Origin: an uncultured Eggerthella sp.
GTDB taxonomy: Bacteria; Actinomycetota; Coriobacteriia; Coriobacteriales; Eggerthellaceae
Length of the DNA stretch: 31,128 bases
Direction: 5' to 3'
Assembly (NCBI GenBank): GCA_900542525.1
Contig: UQNZ01000014.1
Location: 1-31,128 of the forward strand
This document shows, piece by piece, positions 7,040 through 13,539 of this stretch. Every line of letters begins with the position of its first letter. The first letter of the stretch is position 1. Under the pieces are notes generated by a model that saw only the letters and a list, made by a program, of their open reading frames with translations, did no database searches and was not told the origin of the DNA. The translations under genes and the position numbers were made by a program.

Positions 7040-7549
7040 CTACTTCTTAGTCCCTGGAATGAGGATCTTTCCGTTGACTCCAAGGATACTCATGCATACT
7101 ACGACTGTTCCTAGAAGAATGACACCTGAATGATCATAGAGGTTCATCTTGAGCTTGCGATTCTCGGAACACTCAACGTGTGCATGTTTTTTGTTGGATT
7201 CAAGCCTCTGATAGCAGCGCTCGCGCTCTGCAGGCTCAACGGAGTCGTCTTTGATACGCTCCCAGCATTGCCTGTCGTCTTCGGCAAGCATATTCATCAT
7301 CGATTCGTGGGTCTTTGCCTCGTCCTCTAAAAAAGCTGGAATTTTATCGAAAAGAGCCTTTGCTGAAGATACTGCATTTCCAATAGCAACTGGGAACTGA
7401 TCGATGACATGGCGCGCCGTTTCCGTAGGCATTTTTGTCAGATCGGCAAATGCAGATATCAACTTCGTCTTCTTCACCTTACGAAAATCTCCATCCAAAT
7501 CGAGCATATCGCTTGCTAGCTGTTCAGAATTCTTCATGATGTTTTCCAT
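7040..7549 (-). CDS. Hypothetical protein with C-terminal membrane helix
   Basis: This 169-residue protein belongs to no family I recognise. The N-terminal two thirds are helical and charged, with an apolar stretch around FPVAIGNAVSSAKALFDKIPAF. The middle is very acidic and Cys-containing. Near the C terminus a hydrophobic segment (VILLGTVVVCMSILGV) could span or dip into the membrane, followed by a short basic tail. The start at 7549 is supported by AGGAGAG six bases upstream; an in-frame ATG four codons later is less well placed. It starts 19 bp after the upstream 82-residue gene, so the two form an operon. It converges on the SPFH-linked gene and shares its AT-rich base composition, so it is probably part of the same acquired block. 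Confidence 0.72.
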   Translation of the reverse strand: MENIMKNSEQLASDMLDLDGDFRKVKKTKLISAFADLTKMPTETARHVIDQFPVAIGNAVSSAKALFDKIPAFLEDEAKTHESMMNMLAEDDRQCWERIKDDSVEPAERERCYQRLESNKKHAHVECSENRKLKMNLYDHSGVILLGTVVVCMSILGVNGKILIPGTKK

Positions 7550-7568
7550 TTTTATCTCTCCTAAGTCT

Positions 7569-7817
7569 CTAAATCAACTCACCTTTGTGCTTATAAAGAA
7601 AGCGATGGGTTTCCTCATCATCGGCCACCCATTCGTCATCGAAATGACTGTCCGCCCAAGAGGTTTTTCCGCGAGCTCTGATATGAAGTTCACCATCTTC
7701 AATTCTGTAGTCGCGCTGCTCCCTAAAGTTCTTTCCTTCGTAATAAGTCGAAACAAAGAAACCATCGTTGTTGTCAAGTAGCTGTTGCCTCACTGCTTTT
7801 GTTAATCTCAATCCCAT
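7569..7817 (-). CDS. Small hypothetical protein, first gene of a two-gene operon
   Basis: This 82-residue soluble protein is rich in charged and aromatic residues (DGFFVSTYYEGKNFREQRDY, then WADSHFDDEW) and reads like a small beta-sheet domain. No family is recognised. Translation is well supported by GGAGGAG seven bases before the ATG. It precedes the 169-residue gene by 19 bp. It is divergent from the leader-peptide/HTH gene pair starting at 7875, so the 57 bp between them hold two opposed promoters, and the HTH protein may regulate both sides (inference). Confidence 0.7.
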   Translation of the reverse strand: MGLRLTKAVRQQLLDNNDGFFVSTYYEGKNFREQRDYRIEDGELHIRARGKTSWADSHFDDEWVADDEETHRFLYKHKGELI

Positions 7818-7874
7818 TTCAATCTCCTCCGATTAAGTATTTCGATATTTAATATTCTGATGATTAGGAGGAAA

Positions 7875-7937
7875 ATGGACACATGCGGGATTCGTGAAAA
7901 GCGGTACCGTTTTCGTCATTTTTCGCGAATTATATGA
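7875..7937 (+). CDS. 20-codon leader peptide overlapping the HTH gene
   Basis: The strongest Shine-Dalgarno in this region (TTAGGAGG, four bases before the ATG) does not serve the HTH gene. It serves a 20-codon frame reading MDTCGIREKRYRFRHFSRII. Its stop TGA (7935-7937) overlaps the ATG of the HTH gene (7934-7936) in the arrangement ATGA. The HTH start has no good ribosome site of its own at the usual spacing, so translational coupling is likely. The peptide is strongly basic (about seven Arg/Lys). It could be a coupling leader, a regulatory uORF, or a short functional peptide. Confidence 0.55.
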   Translation: MDTCGIREKRYRFRHFSRII

Positions 7938-8446
7938 AGGGTTTTGCAGTGGGAGAAAAGAACAAGAAGGAATACGCGAGTTTATACGAAGAAATTCGAT
8001 GTGAAAAGCTTAATTGGACAAGAGCAAAAGCCGCTCTTGAGCTGAAGTGCATCGATGAGAGCAGGCTTGAGAGAATAGAGAAGAACCGAGCCGCCATCCG
8101 TCCCGATGAAGTTCTCGTCCTGGCGGATGTATATGACGAACCTTCTCTATGCAATTATTACTGCGCAATACATTGTCCAATTGGAAAAGACGAAGGCATT
8201 CCTTATATTGGGCAACCTGAGCAGACTGAGTTGCCGGTCATTGTCTTGCAAATGATAGCTTCACTGAACAGCGCCAATCAAATGAAAGACAGGCTCATTG
8301 AGATTGCTGCTGATGGCAATGTCGACAATGATGAGTTGGAAGAATTTGAAGCTATACGAAAAGAGCTCGACAAGATTACATCTACAGCAAAAACACTAGA
8401 AATATGGGCAGACAAAGCAATCAAAAAAACAAACAGAAATCTTTAG
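7934..8446 (+). CDS. HTH regulator with phage-type C-terminal region
   Basis: This protein has 170 residues. The N-terminal part (about 10-70) resembles an XRE-like helix-turn-helix (WTRAKAALELKCIDESRLERIE, then IRPDEVLVLADVYDEP). It is followed by the short Cys motif YYCAIHCPIGKD, seen in regulators of prophages and mobile elements in Gram-positive bacteria. The C-terminal half is a helical hairpin with an acidic DGNVDNDELEEFEAI segment. Two starts are possible: ATG 7934, coupled to the leader stop, or GTG 7949, which has GAAGG at a suitable distance. It diverges from the two-gene operon at 7040-7817. The domain assignment is fairly sure; the targets are unknown. Confidence 0.72.
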   Translation: MKGFAVGEKNKKEYASLYEEIRCEKLNWTRAKAALELKCIDESRLERIEKNRAAIRPDEVLVLADVYDEPSLCNYYCAIHCPIGKDEGIPYIGQPEQTELPVIVLQMIASLNSANQMKDRLIEIAADGNVDNDELEEFEAIRKELDKITSTAKTLEIWADKAIKKTNRNL

Positions 8447-8609
8447 GAGCAAATCAGATTGTCTGGCTTTCTTGCATGACACATACGCAATAAGGCACCT
8501 ATTCCTTGGCTGCCCGATTATATAACTCTTCGCACCTACAAATACGGTCAGAAGTGTGGCCGAAGCTGCAACGGCAGAATGAGGCTATTTTTCTCAGCGA
8601 CACCGCCTT

Positions 8610-8759
8610 ATGACAAACTTCAGCGTCTATAAGAAAGAAAATGGGTGTGCAAAACTTGCCAGATCATTCGCAAATATCAGCGAACGCTCGAACGAGACAA
8701 GAAACTCGTTTGGCACGTTGGTTTTGAAGTTTTCTTCTCGCATTTCTCCCAAAAAATGA
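8610..8759 (+). CDS. Possible small ORF of 49 codons
   Basis: The frame opens with ATG at 8610 (MTNFSVYKKENG) and ends at TGA 8757-8759. Its composition (Ser, Asn, Lys and Arg with apolar VLKF) is more protein-like than the other frames here. There is no clear Shine-Dalgarno sequence and no recognised family. It may be a remnant of a longer gene or may not be coding. Confidence 0.2.
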   Translation: MTNFSVYKKENGCAKLARSFANISERSNETRNSFGTLVLKFSSRISPKK

Positions 8760-8786
8760 AAGATGCATTTTACCTGTTCAAAGTAC

Positions 8787-8886
8787 CTGACTACCAGATT
8801 ATCCAAGTACTGACTACAAGATTATCCAGATGTTGACTGCAAGATTATCCAGGGTTTCACTGCAAAGATATCCAGATACTGACTAC
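8787..8886. repeat. 23-bp direct tandem repeat, four-plus copies
   Basis: The motif CTGACTAC or a close variant starts at 8787, 8810, 8833, 8856 and 8879, an exact 23-bp spacing. Each of the first four is followed by AGATTATCCA or a variant (8796, 8819, 8842, 8866). Copies differ by a few bases. Contiguous direct repeats of this size resemble iterons or multi-site operators; there are no spacers, so it is not a CRISPR array. It lies about 370 bp upstream of the gene at 9252. Confidence 0.8.
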
Positions 8887-8906
8887 ACAATTCGCCTGAC
8901 AACAAC

Positions 8907-8984
8907 AGGTGACAATCCGCCCAGTCGTTTGTCATCTCTCTTCATCTTTTGGCAAGATGACAAACTACCCAGGCATTGTCACCT
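8907..8984. repeat. 78-bp nested palindrome
   Basis: The outer arms AGGTGACAAT (8907-8916) and ATTGTCACCT (8975-8984) are perfect reverse complements. Inside them, GTTTGTCATC (8927-8936) and GATGACAAAC (8956-8965) are also perfect reverse complements. A third, alternative stem, TCATCTT (8942-8948) with AAGATGA (8954-8960), sits at the tip. The inner right arm is part of the motif GATGACAAACTACCC that recurs in this gap and at 30595. Confidence 0.8.
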
Positions 8985-9031
8985 TGTCTCAAACTCTTCG
9001 GCATCCCTTGCTCTTTACCAAGGCAGCAAAA

Positions 9032-9051
9032 GACCGGGTAGCTTTGTCATC
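9032..9051 (+). repeat. Copy of the GGGTAG-TTTGTCATC repeat
   Basis: GACCGGGTAG followed by CTTTGTCATC matches the motif at 9107-9133 and 30595-30621, apart from one inserted C. Its orientation is plus. Confidence 0.6.
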
Positions 9052-9106
9052 GGAGCAACGAGCGGGACACCTGTGGCTCGCGCTCGACACTGATCGGACC
9101 AAAAGG

Positions 9107-9133
9107 TGTCGAACGACTGGGTAGTTTGTCATC
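9107..9133 (+). repeat. 27-bp dispersed repeat, copy 1
   Basis: TGTCGAACGACTGGGTAG followed by TTTGTCATC agrees at 25 of 27 positions with the reverse complement of 30595-30621, about 21 kb away. Shorter parts of the motif occur at 8927-8938, 8956-8973 and 9032-9051. All copies are outside genes. Confidence 0.75.
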
Positions 9134-9251
9134 TCGATACCCGCAGGCGTTCAACGGTTGAAAGAGCTGGTAAAATGAAGGTAATTGATGTTCGCAGCTG
9201 ATCTCGGCCAGAGAGCCGAGCGATTCTGACCTCAAGAACGAAGGGGCACCT

Positions 9252-9764
9252 ATGATCGACACCGTTTTCAACGCAGTCTCGGATATTGTCAACGGGGCCG
9301 GGTCGCTCATTGAAGGTATTTTTGTAAAACAGCCAAGCCAAGATGAGCTGAAAAAGCAAGTTCGTACGCTTCAGGCCAGCGTGGATACCCTCGAGAATTC
9401 GTTCAAAACGCAAAACGATGTGATCGACATGCTGCTCGCACAGCATAGGGAACTGAAGTTCTATCAGCTCAGCCAAAAGGCTTCTCTTCAGAGTATGATC
9501 GAAAACGAACTGGTGACCCAATACGCGGCGCTTGACTATTTCACCATCCTTCTCGAAGCCGCGACGAGCGGCCAACGCATGTCTCGTGAGGATTTCGAGT
9601 TCTTCAAAACGTATAGCAAGATGCTCCAAGATGGGCGGATCGACTCTGACGAACTTGAAGCTTTGCGTCCGATCATGAGACAAAGACATCGGATCGCGCT
9701 CGCCAACTTGGAGCCCTGCGAGTTCGGCTACATCCTTATTCGCATCCGATGCTTTGAAGGGTAA
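9252..9764 (+). CDS. Small helical protein of unknown function
   Basis: This 170-residue protein starts MIDTVFNAVSDIVNGAGSLI, an amphipathic helix, and continues with a heptad-like coiled coil (ELKKQVRTLQASVDTLENSF). A second helical part contains DGRIDSDELEALRPI. No signal peptide or full membrane span is seen, and no family is recognised. The Shine-Dalgarno GAAGGGG lies five bases before the ATG. The acidic DGxxDxDELE segment resembles the C-terminal part of the HTH protein at 7934-8446 (DGNVDNDELEEF), hinting at a shared short helical module. The gene stands alone, between the repeat-rich gap and the convergent PIN remnant. Confidence 0.68.
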   Translation: MIDTVFNAVSDIVNGAGSLIEGIFVKQPSQDELKKQVRTLQASVDTLENSFKTQNDVIDMLLAQHRELKFYQLSQKASLQSMIENELVTQYAALDYFTILLEAATSGQRMSREDFEFFKTYSKMLQDGRIDSDELEALRPIMRQRHRIALANLEPCEFGYILIRIRCFEG

Positions 9765-9809
9765 CACCGTCCGCATTCCTTCAACATCTACCTACGCGCC
9801 TGCGATCGA

Positions 9810-9971
9810 TCAAAAGGAGCCGTCTAGCAGCTCATACTCGCAACCAAGCGTCTCTTTCAGATAAGCGAACAGCTCTTCGTAACCGCATGCTTTCACCGCT
9901 GATTTCGCAAAGCCCTCCTGGTCGCGCGTTAGGATAAGATCAGCGTTTCGACCTTGTGCTGCCTGATCTCT
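9810..9971 (-). pseudogene. C-terminal remnant of a PIN-domain protein
   Basis: A minus-strand frame of 53 codons with no start codon reads ADLILTRDQEGF and then a short helical tail ending at TGA 9810-9812. ADLILTRD is typical of the C-terminal part of PIN-domain toxin nucleases (the conserved Asp after I-x-T-R). The N-terminal two thirds, with the other acidic residues, are absent; the frame is closed upstream by TGA. It overlaps the last 43 bp of the methyltransferase frame in another phase, so the methyltransferase's last residues (MTDEEIRQHKVETLILS) may be out-of-frame PIN sequence. Probably a decayed toxin of a toxin-antitoxin pair. Confidence 0.45.
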
Positions 9972-11068
9972 TCATCGGTCATCGACGAAAGAGCGTTCGT
10001 TACAGGGATGGAGTCTATCGGTAGCTCTTTTCGCTTGAAGACGACGTAGCGGTTGAGGTTGCCGGGCTTACCGTCGGCGGAGAAGGATTCGACCACCGTG
10101 GCATGCGGCGCGAGAGCGGCAATGATCCGGTCGATCTCTTCGTTTGGGAAATGATGGCAGTAGCGATAGTTGCCAGGTTCGTTCTTCCAACCGAGGAAGT
10201 AGTCGTTAGGTTCGAGGGAGCCCGCGAAGAACACAGGCGGCTTGAGATCACTTGGGTTTAGATTACTAGAGCTGGAACTGCCTGCCCCTCGGTCGAGCGC
10301 ATCCCTATCGTTCGTGTGAGTTTCCGCGCAACCTGCAAAGAACGCAAGCGCTTCGGCGTGCGTCTGTTCGATCTTCGCCCTCTTCGCAGGGTCGTTCAGG
10401 AACTGCCAGAAGGAAACTACCAGGTAGCCGCCAGGCTTCACTTGACTGAGCGCTTCGAGCAAGAACCGTTGGCGCAAATCGAAGCTGGGAATGTGGTGCA
10501 AAAAACCGAACGAGACCACCAGGTCGAAGGGGGTTGCAGCTGCGAGCGCAGGGATGTTCGCGGGTTCGGCAGCAGGCAGGCCTTCGAGCAGGTCGCTTAC
10601 AATATCTTCGCAGGTGAAATGCACTTTTTTGGCAATATCTTCCTGACCGCTCGCAACGAGCGGCTCGCAATTATCCACGGCGAAGAACGACCAGTCGATG
10701 TGCGGATAGGCGTTCGCAAGGAACGCCTCGAAGCGCAGGTTGCCGCACGCGATATCAAGGACCGAATCAGCGATCTGGGCATCCACCGGTTGATCGAGCG
10801 CTGCTCCATCGGAGTCATCGAACCCGCACGCCGCCATACACCTGCGCCAGCCCTCCCAGGGGACCGTGCGCGTTTGCGAGAAGGACGCAGCGTTGCGCTC
10901 GTAGAATTCGGTGTTGAGCTGGCAGAGTGCTCGCGCAGTTTCGCGATTCATGGCTTTCGGATTCGCAGTCCCTTGCCCCAAAGCTGCACTCTCCCCGCTC
11001 ATGACCACTGAGACTTCGCGACCCATCGTCTCGTGCTCTGCCTTATGCGCTTCAGGCTCCCTGCTCAT
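9929..11068 (-). CDS. Class I SAM-dependent methyltransferase (Trm9-like)
   Basis: This protein has 379 residues from the ATG at 11068. Motif I, VLDIACGNLRFEAFL, marks the SAM-binding Rossmann fold, with FDLVVSFGFLHHI as motif IV and VKPGGYLVVSFWQF as the post-strand motif. The segment LNTEFYERNAASFSQTRTVPWEGW resembles the N-terminal signature of Trm9/ABH8-like tRNA-wobble methyltransferases, but the substrate is unproven. An insertion rich in Ser and Asp (around DRGAGSSSSSN) interrupts the C-terminal half. The start is fixed by an ATGA overlap with the CLC stop; a longer frame begins at 11134 but lies inside the CLC gene. The C-terminal residues may come from the PIN remnant. It is the last gene of the operon with the two channels. 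Confidence 0.82.
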   Translation of the reverse strand: MSREPEAHKAEHETMGREVSVVMSGESAALGQGTANPKAMNRETARALCQLNTEFYERNAASFSQTRTVPWEGWRRCMAACGFDDSDGAALDQPVDAQIADSVLDIACGNLRFEAFLANAYPHIDWSFFAVDNCEPLVASGQEDIAKKVHFTCEDIVSDLLEGLPAAEPANIPALAAATPFDLVVSFGFLHHIPSFDLRQRFLLEALSQVKPGGYLVVSFWQFLNDPAKRAKIEQTHAEALAFFAGCAETHTNDRDALDRGAGSSSSSNLNPSDLKPPVFFAGSLEPNDYFLGWKNEPGNYRYCHHFPNEEIDRIIAALAPHATVVESFSADGKPGNLNRYVVFKRKELPIDSIPVTNALSSMTDEEIRQHKVETLILS

Positions 11069-12456
11069 GGTCGCCCCCTCTTCACGCGCTTCACGAGCGA
11101 AAGCGCCAGCGAAGTGAGCGCCGCACCAATGCACGCAGCGACAAGCATCACCGCGAACGAGCGAATCGGGAACAGCAGGAACAGCAACAGCACCGTCATG
11201 ATAGGCTGGCGCATGATGGCACCCATGAGCGCCGCACTACATATACACAGGCAGCACACCGGGTCAGCGCCCGTGAGCAGCGCAAACCCGTAGCCCAAGC
11301 AGATGCCCGCGAAGATGGTCGGGAAGAAATGGCCGCCGCGCCACCCGAGGCGCAAACAGAGCGGCGTGGTGAAGACCTTCAGCACACCCGTAAGAATAAG
11401 GTAGCTCGCGCCGAGCAACGTGTAGGTGCTCATGAGCGTTTCGGTTTGCGTTTCACCTGCGAACATCACGAAGGGGAACACGATCCCGAGCGAGCCCAGG
11501 ATAAGCCCGGCCAAAACCGCCTTTGCCACGGGGCGGTCGCCGATCTTGTGCGCGAGCGTGTCTGCGCACTTGTCGAACGCGTGGTAGAGCAAGCCCACCA
11601 CACCGCCCGCCAGCGCCAGCGGAATGATGAGTGCGCGTTCGAACCAATCGATGGAGACCTCCGAGAAATGCGGCAGGCCTTCCCCACCGCCAAACACGCT
11701 TCCGAGCAGGATCATCACGCCGAACGCTCCAGCCACCGCGAACGTGTAGACGATGATCTTCGTGGCTTTCGGAACCTCGATCTTGGTGCCCGCCTTCACC
11801 TCGTCGCAGCTGCCAAGAAGCGGTGCCGCTAGACCGAACAAGGGCGCGTTGAACACGGCAGAGAGCACCGCCGCGGTGCCCGCCTGGGAAAGTTCGCGAA
11901 ACTCCTTGCCGAGGAATTTCAGACGGTCGCCCACCCACGTGCAAAGCCCCGCGATCACGCCCGTGAGACCCGCTTCCGGGCCGACGCTACCGCCGAAGAG
12001 CAACGGCAGGAGCGCGCCGCCCGCAGAGGCGTCGATGTGTTCGTATTCGTAGCGGCCCGTCTCCTTCACCTGCGCCATCACCTTGTTCAGGTCTTCGGGA
12101 TACGCACCGAAACGGCGTTCGAAGAGACCGATCGCCACGCCGCCTACCAAGCACACGGCAAGCGGCCACCACCACGCACCGATATGCTCGGGCAGCACGT
12201 GCCAAAAAAGGTTGATGCCGTGGTTGAGCAAGAAGAAGAACACCCACACGAATGCGCCCGCCAGGCCGCCCAACACCAGGGTGAGCAGGGCGAAGATGAC
12301 GCGGTTGAGCATCGGGCGTGTGTGGTTGGGAGCGGCGCTCGCAGCGGTCGCACTGTTGGAAGCACTGCTGGCGGAACTCGGCTGGCTGGAAGCAACGCTG
12401 CTGGAAGCTCCTTGCTCAGAGGCGTTGCTCGAAGCCTTTTCGTGATCACCGCTCAT
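11065..12456 (-). CDS. CLC-family chloride channel or transporter
   Basis: This protein has 463 residues. A Ser/Ala-rich cytoplasmic N terminus (about 45 residues) precedes roughly ten or more membrane helices. CLC landmarks are GGSVGPEAGLTG (about 155-166) at the position of GREGPxxQ, and GWRGGHFFPTIFAG near residue 370 at the position of the GIFAP loop. The gating glutamate of CLC exchangers is replaced by Val158, and the first selectivity loop (GSGIP) is not recognisable. This suggests a divergent subfamily, possibly a passive channel, rather than an H+/Cl- antiporter (inference). No C-terminal CBS domains are present. The gene overlaps the K+ channel stop and the methyltransferase start by ATGA at both ends, so the three are co-translated. 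Confidence 0.9.
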   Translation of the reverse strand: MSGDHEKASSNASEQGASSSVASSQPSSASSASNSATAASAAPNHTRPMLNRVIFALLTLVLGGLAGAFVWVFFFLLNHGINLFWHVLPEHIGAWWWPLAVCLVGGVAIGLFERRFGAYPEDLNKVMAQVKETGRYEYEHIDASAGGALLPLLFGGSVGPEAGLTGVIAGLCTWVGDRLKFLGKEFRELSQAGTAAVLSAVFNAPLFGLAAPLLGSCDEVKAGTKIEVPKATKIIVYTFAVAGAFGVMILLGSVFGGGEGLPHFSEVSIDWFERALIIPLALAGGVVGLLYHAFDKCADTLAHKIGDRPVAKAVLAGLILGSLGIVFPFVMFAGETQTETLMSTYTLLGASYLILTGVLKVFTTPLCLRLGWRGGHFFPTIFAGICLGYGFALLTGADPVCCLCICSAALMGAIMRQPIMTVLLLFLLFPIRSFAVMLVAACIGAALTSLALSLVKRVKRGRP

Positions 12457-13304
12457 CGTGCGTCCTCATCGCGGTCCGTTTCTTCTTCAGCCTTGTCCGC
12501 GGCGCGGAATTCTTCGATGAAGCCTGCAGAGAAGATACCTGCTGGAATGGCTACCACGCCGATCGAGATGACCATCACCACGAAGCCGATGATGCGCCCG
12601 AACGCCGTAATGGGAACAATGTCGCCGTAGCCGGTCGTGGTCATGGTGGTGATGGCCCAGTACAAGCCCGTCCACACGCTGTCGAACACCTCGGGTTGCG
12701 CGGTATGTTCAGCTTCATACATGAGCACGCTCGAAGCTACCGCCAGAAGCGTGAGCACCATGAACGCTGCCACGATCTCGCGACGGCGCTTCACGAACAC
12801 GCGGCTGATGGTCTGCAGGCCACGCATGTAGCGCGAGATCTTGATCAGGCGCACCAGACGGATGATGCGAATCGCATCGTTGAGCGCATTCGAGGCAGGC
12901 AGAAAGAAGACGAAGAGCGCAGGAAACCACGCAAGGAAATCGATGATGCCCATGAGCGAGAAGATGTAGCGCATGCGTGCGCGCGTTGGCGCAAGGGTAG
13001 GATAGACAAGATCGGCGATCCAAATGCGGCAAGCATATTCAGCGGCGAAGGCGATCACTGAGAGCACGCTGAATCCTAAGATGAGCGTGTTGAAATCGAG
13101 CGCTGCGTCGTTGTCCGGCACGCCGACCAAAAGAGCGTTCAACACGATCAAGACAATGAGCCCGATGCCAAGGAATTTGCCGAGCGGAGTCGCTTTCGCG
13201 GGGTCTTCGAGCGCTACGTAGACGCGCTGCTTGAGCGGCTGCTTCGGCGCGTTCGGGGCGGCGGAAGCACTTGGTTCAGTATGAGCGATTTCGGGTGCGG
13301 TCAT
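12453..13304 (-). CDS. Voltage-gated-type potassium channel
   Basis: This protein has 283 residues from ATG 13304 (a TTG at 13316 would add four). It is a six-helix VIC-superfamily channel: S1 from about residue 45, an S4 with regularly spaced Arg (IRIIRLVRLIKISRYMRGL), a pore helix WTGLYWAITTMTTTGYGD with the K+ filter TGYGD, an S6, and a short acidic C-terminal tail (ADKAEEETDRDEDAR). No RCK or cyclic-nucleotide domain is present. It is the first gene of the channel operon and overlaps the CLC start by ATGA. Paired cation and anion channels suggest joint control of membrane potential or osmolyte flux (inference). No good Shine-Dalgarno sequence was seen, so the start is uncertain. Confidence 0.92.
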   Translation of the reverse strand: MTAPEIAHTEPSASAAPNAPKQPLKQRVYVALEDPAKATPLGKFLGIGLIVLIVLNALLVGVPDNDAALDFNTLILGFSVLSVIAFAAEYACRIWIADLVYPTLAPTRARMRYIFSLMGIIDFLAWFPALFVFFLPASNALNDAIRIIRLVRLIKISRYMRGLQTISRVFVKRRREIVAAFMVLTLLAVASSVLMYEAEHTAQPEVFDSVWTGLYWAITTMTTTGYGDIVPITAFGRIIGFVVMVISIGVVAIPAGIFSAGFIEEFRAADKAEEETDRDEDAR

Positions 13305-13405
13305 GCAAACTGCCAATCAAACGAGGATGTTCAAAGTTTACCCGATGTTTGGCTACTGTCGCTCTTCAGTTGTCATAATGCTTTGGCTCAGCCAAAAACA
13401 CCGCC

Positions 13406-13436
13406 TAAAAAAGCAGGAGGCCGAAACCCCCTGCTA
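13406..13436 (-). terminator. Intrinsic terminator downstream of the molybdenum-enzyme operon
   Basis: Read on the minus strand, AGCAGGGGG pairs with CCTCCTGCT (one G-U) around a six-base loop and is followed by six T. It lies about 105 bp after the NrfD-like gene stop and before the channel operon. Confidence 0.8.
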
Positions 13437-13539
13437 CGTATTTGTTCATTCGAAATGAACCAATGCAAACAAAAGAAGCGCGTAAAGCATACCTGTTGCT
13501 TTTTCTTCACCACTGCTTTTATCGAATGCATCCCTCGTG

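Larger units (their letters stand above)
8447..9251. other. 805-bp stretch without a convincing gene
   Basis: This AT-rich region separates two small genes on the plus strand. It holds a 23-bp tandem repeat (8787-8886), a 78-bp nested palindrome (8907-8984), and further copies of a GGGTAGTTTGTCATC-type motif (9032-9051 and 9107-9133). The one frame with protein-like composition runs 8610-8759. Other frames through the repeats change frame relative to the 23-bp unit and are probably not coding. No tRNA was seen. The region may be the scar of a lost gene or mobile element. Confidence 0.6.

Noticed and set aside
8530..8600. tRNA-like segment (AGTGTGGCCGAAG)
   Set aside because: The string resembles part of a class II tRNA D-arm, but there is no acceptor stem, anticodon arm or T-arm.
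8787..8886. CRISPR array
   Set aside because: The 23-bp units are contiguous, with no unique spacers and no cas genes nearby.
8645..9124. Three overlapping plus-strand frames through the repeat-rich gap (8645-8836, 8830-9093, 8909-9124)
   Set aside because: They cross the 23-bp repeats, whose length is not a multiple of three, and show no protein-like conservation pattern or convincing ribosome sites.
9129..9776. Long minus-strand frame opposite the helical protein at 9252
   Set aside because: Antisense shadow with many His/Arg/Leu and no recognisable domain. The plus-strand gene has a good ribosome site and a coherent coiled-coil pattern.
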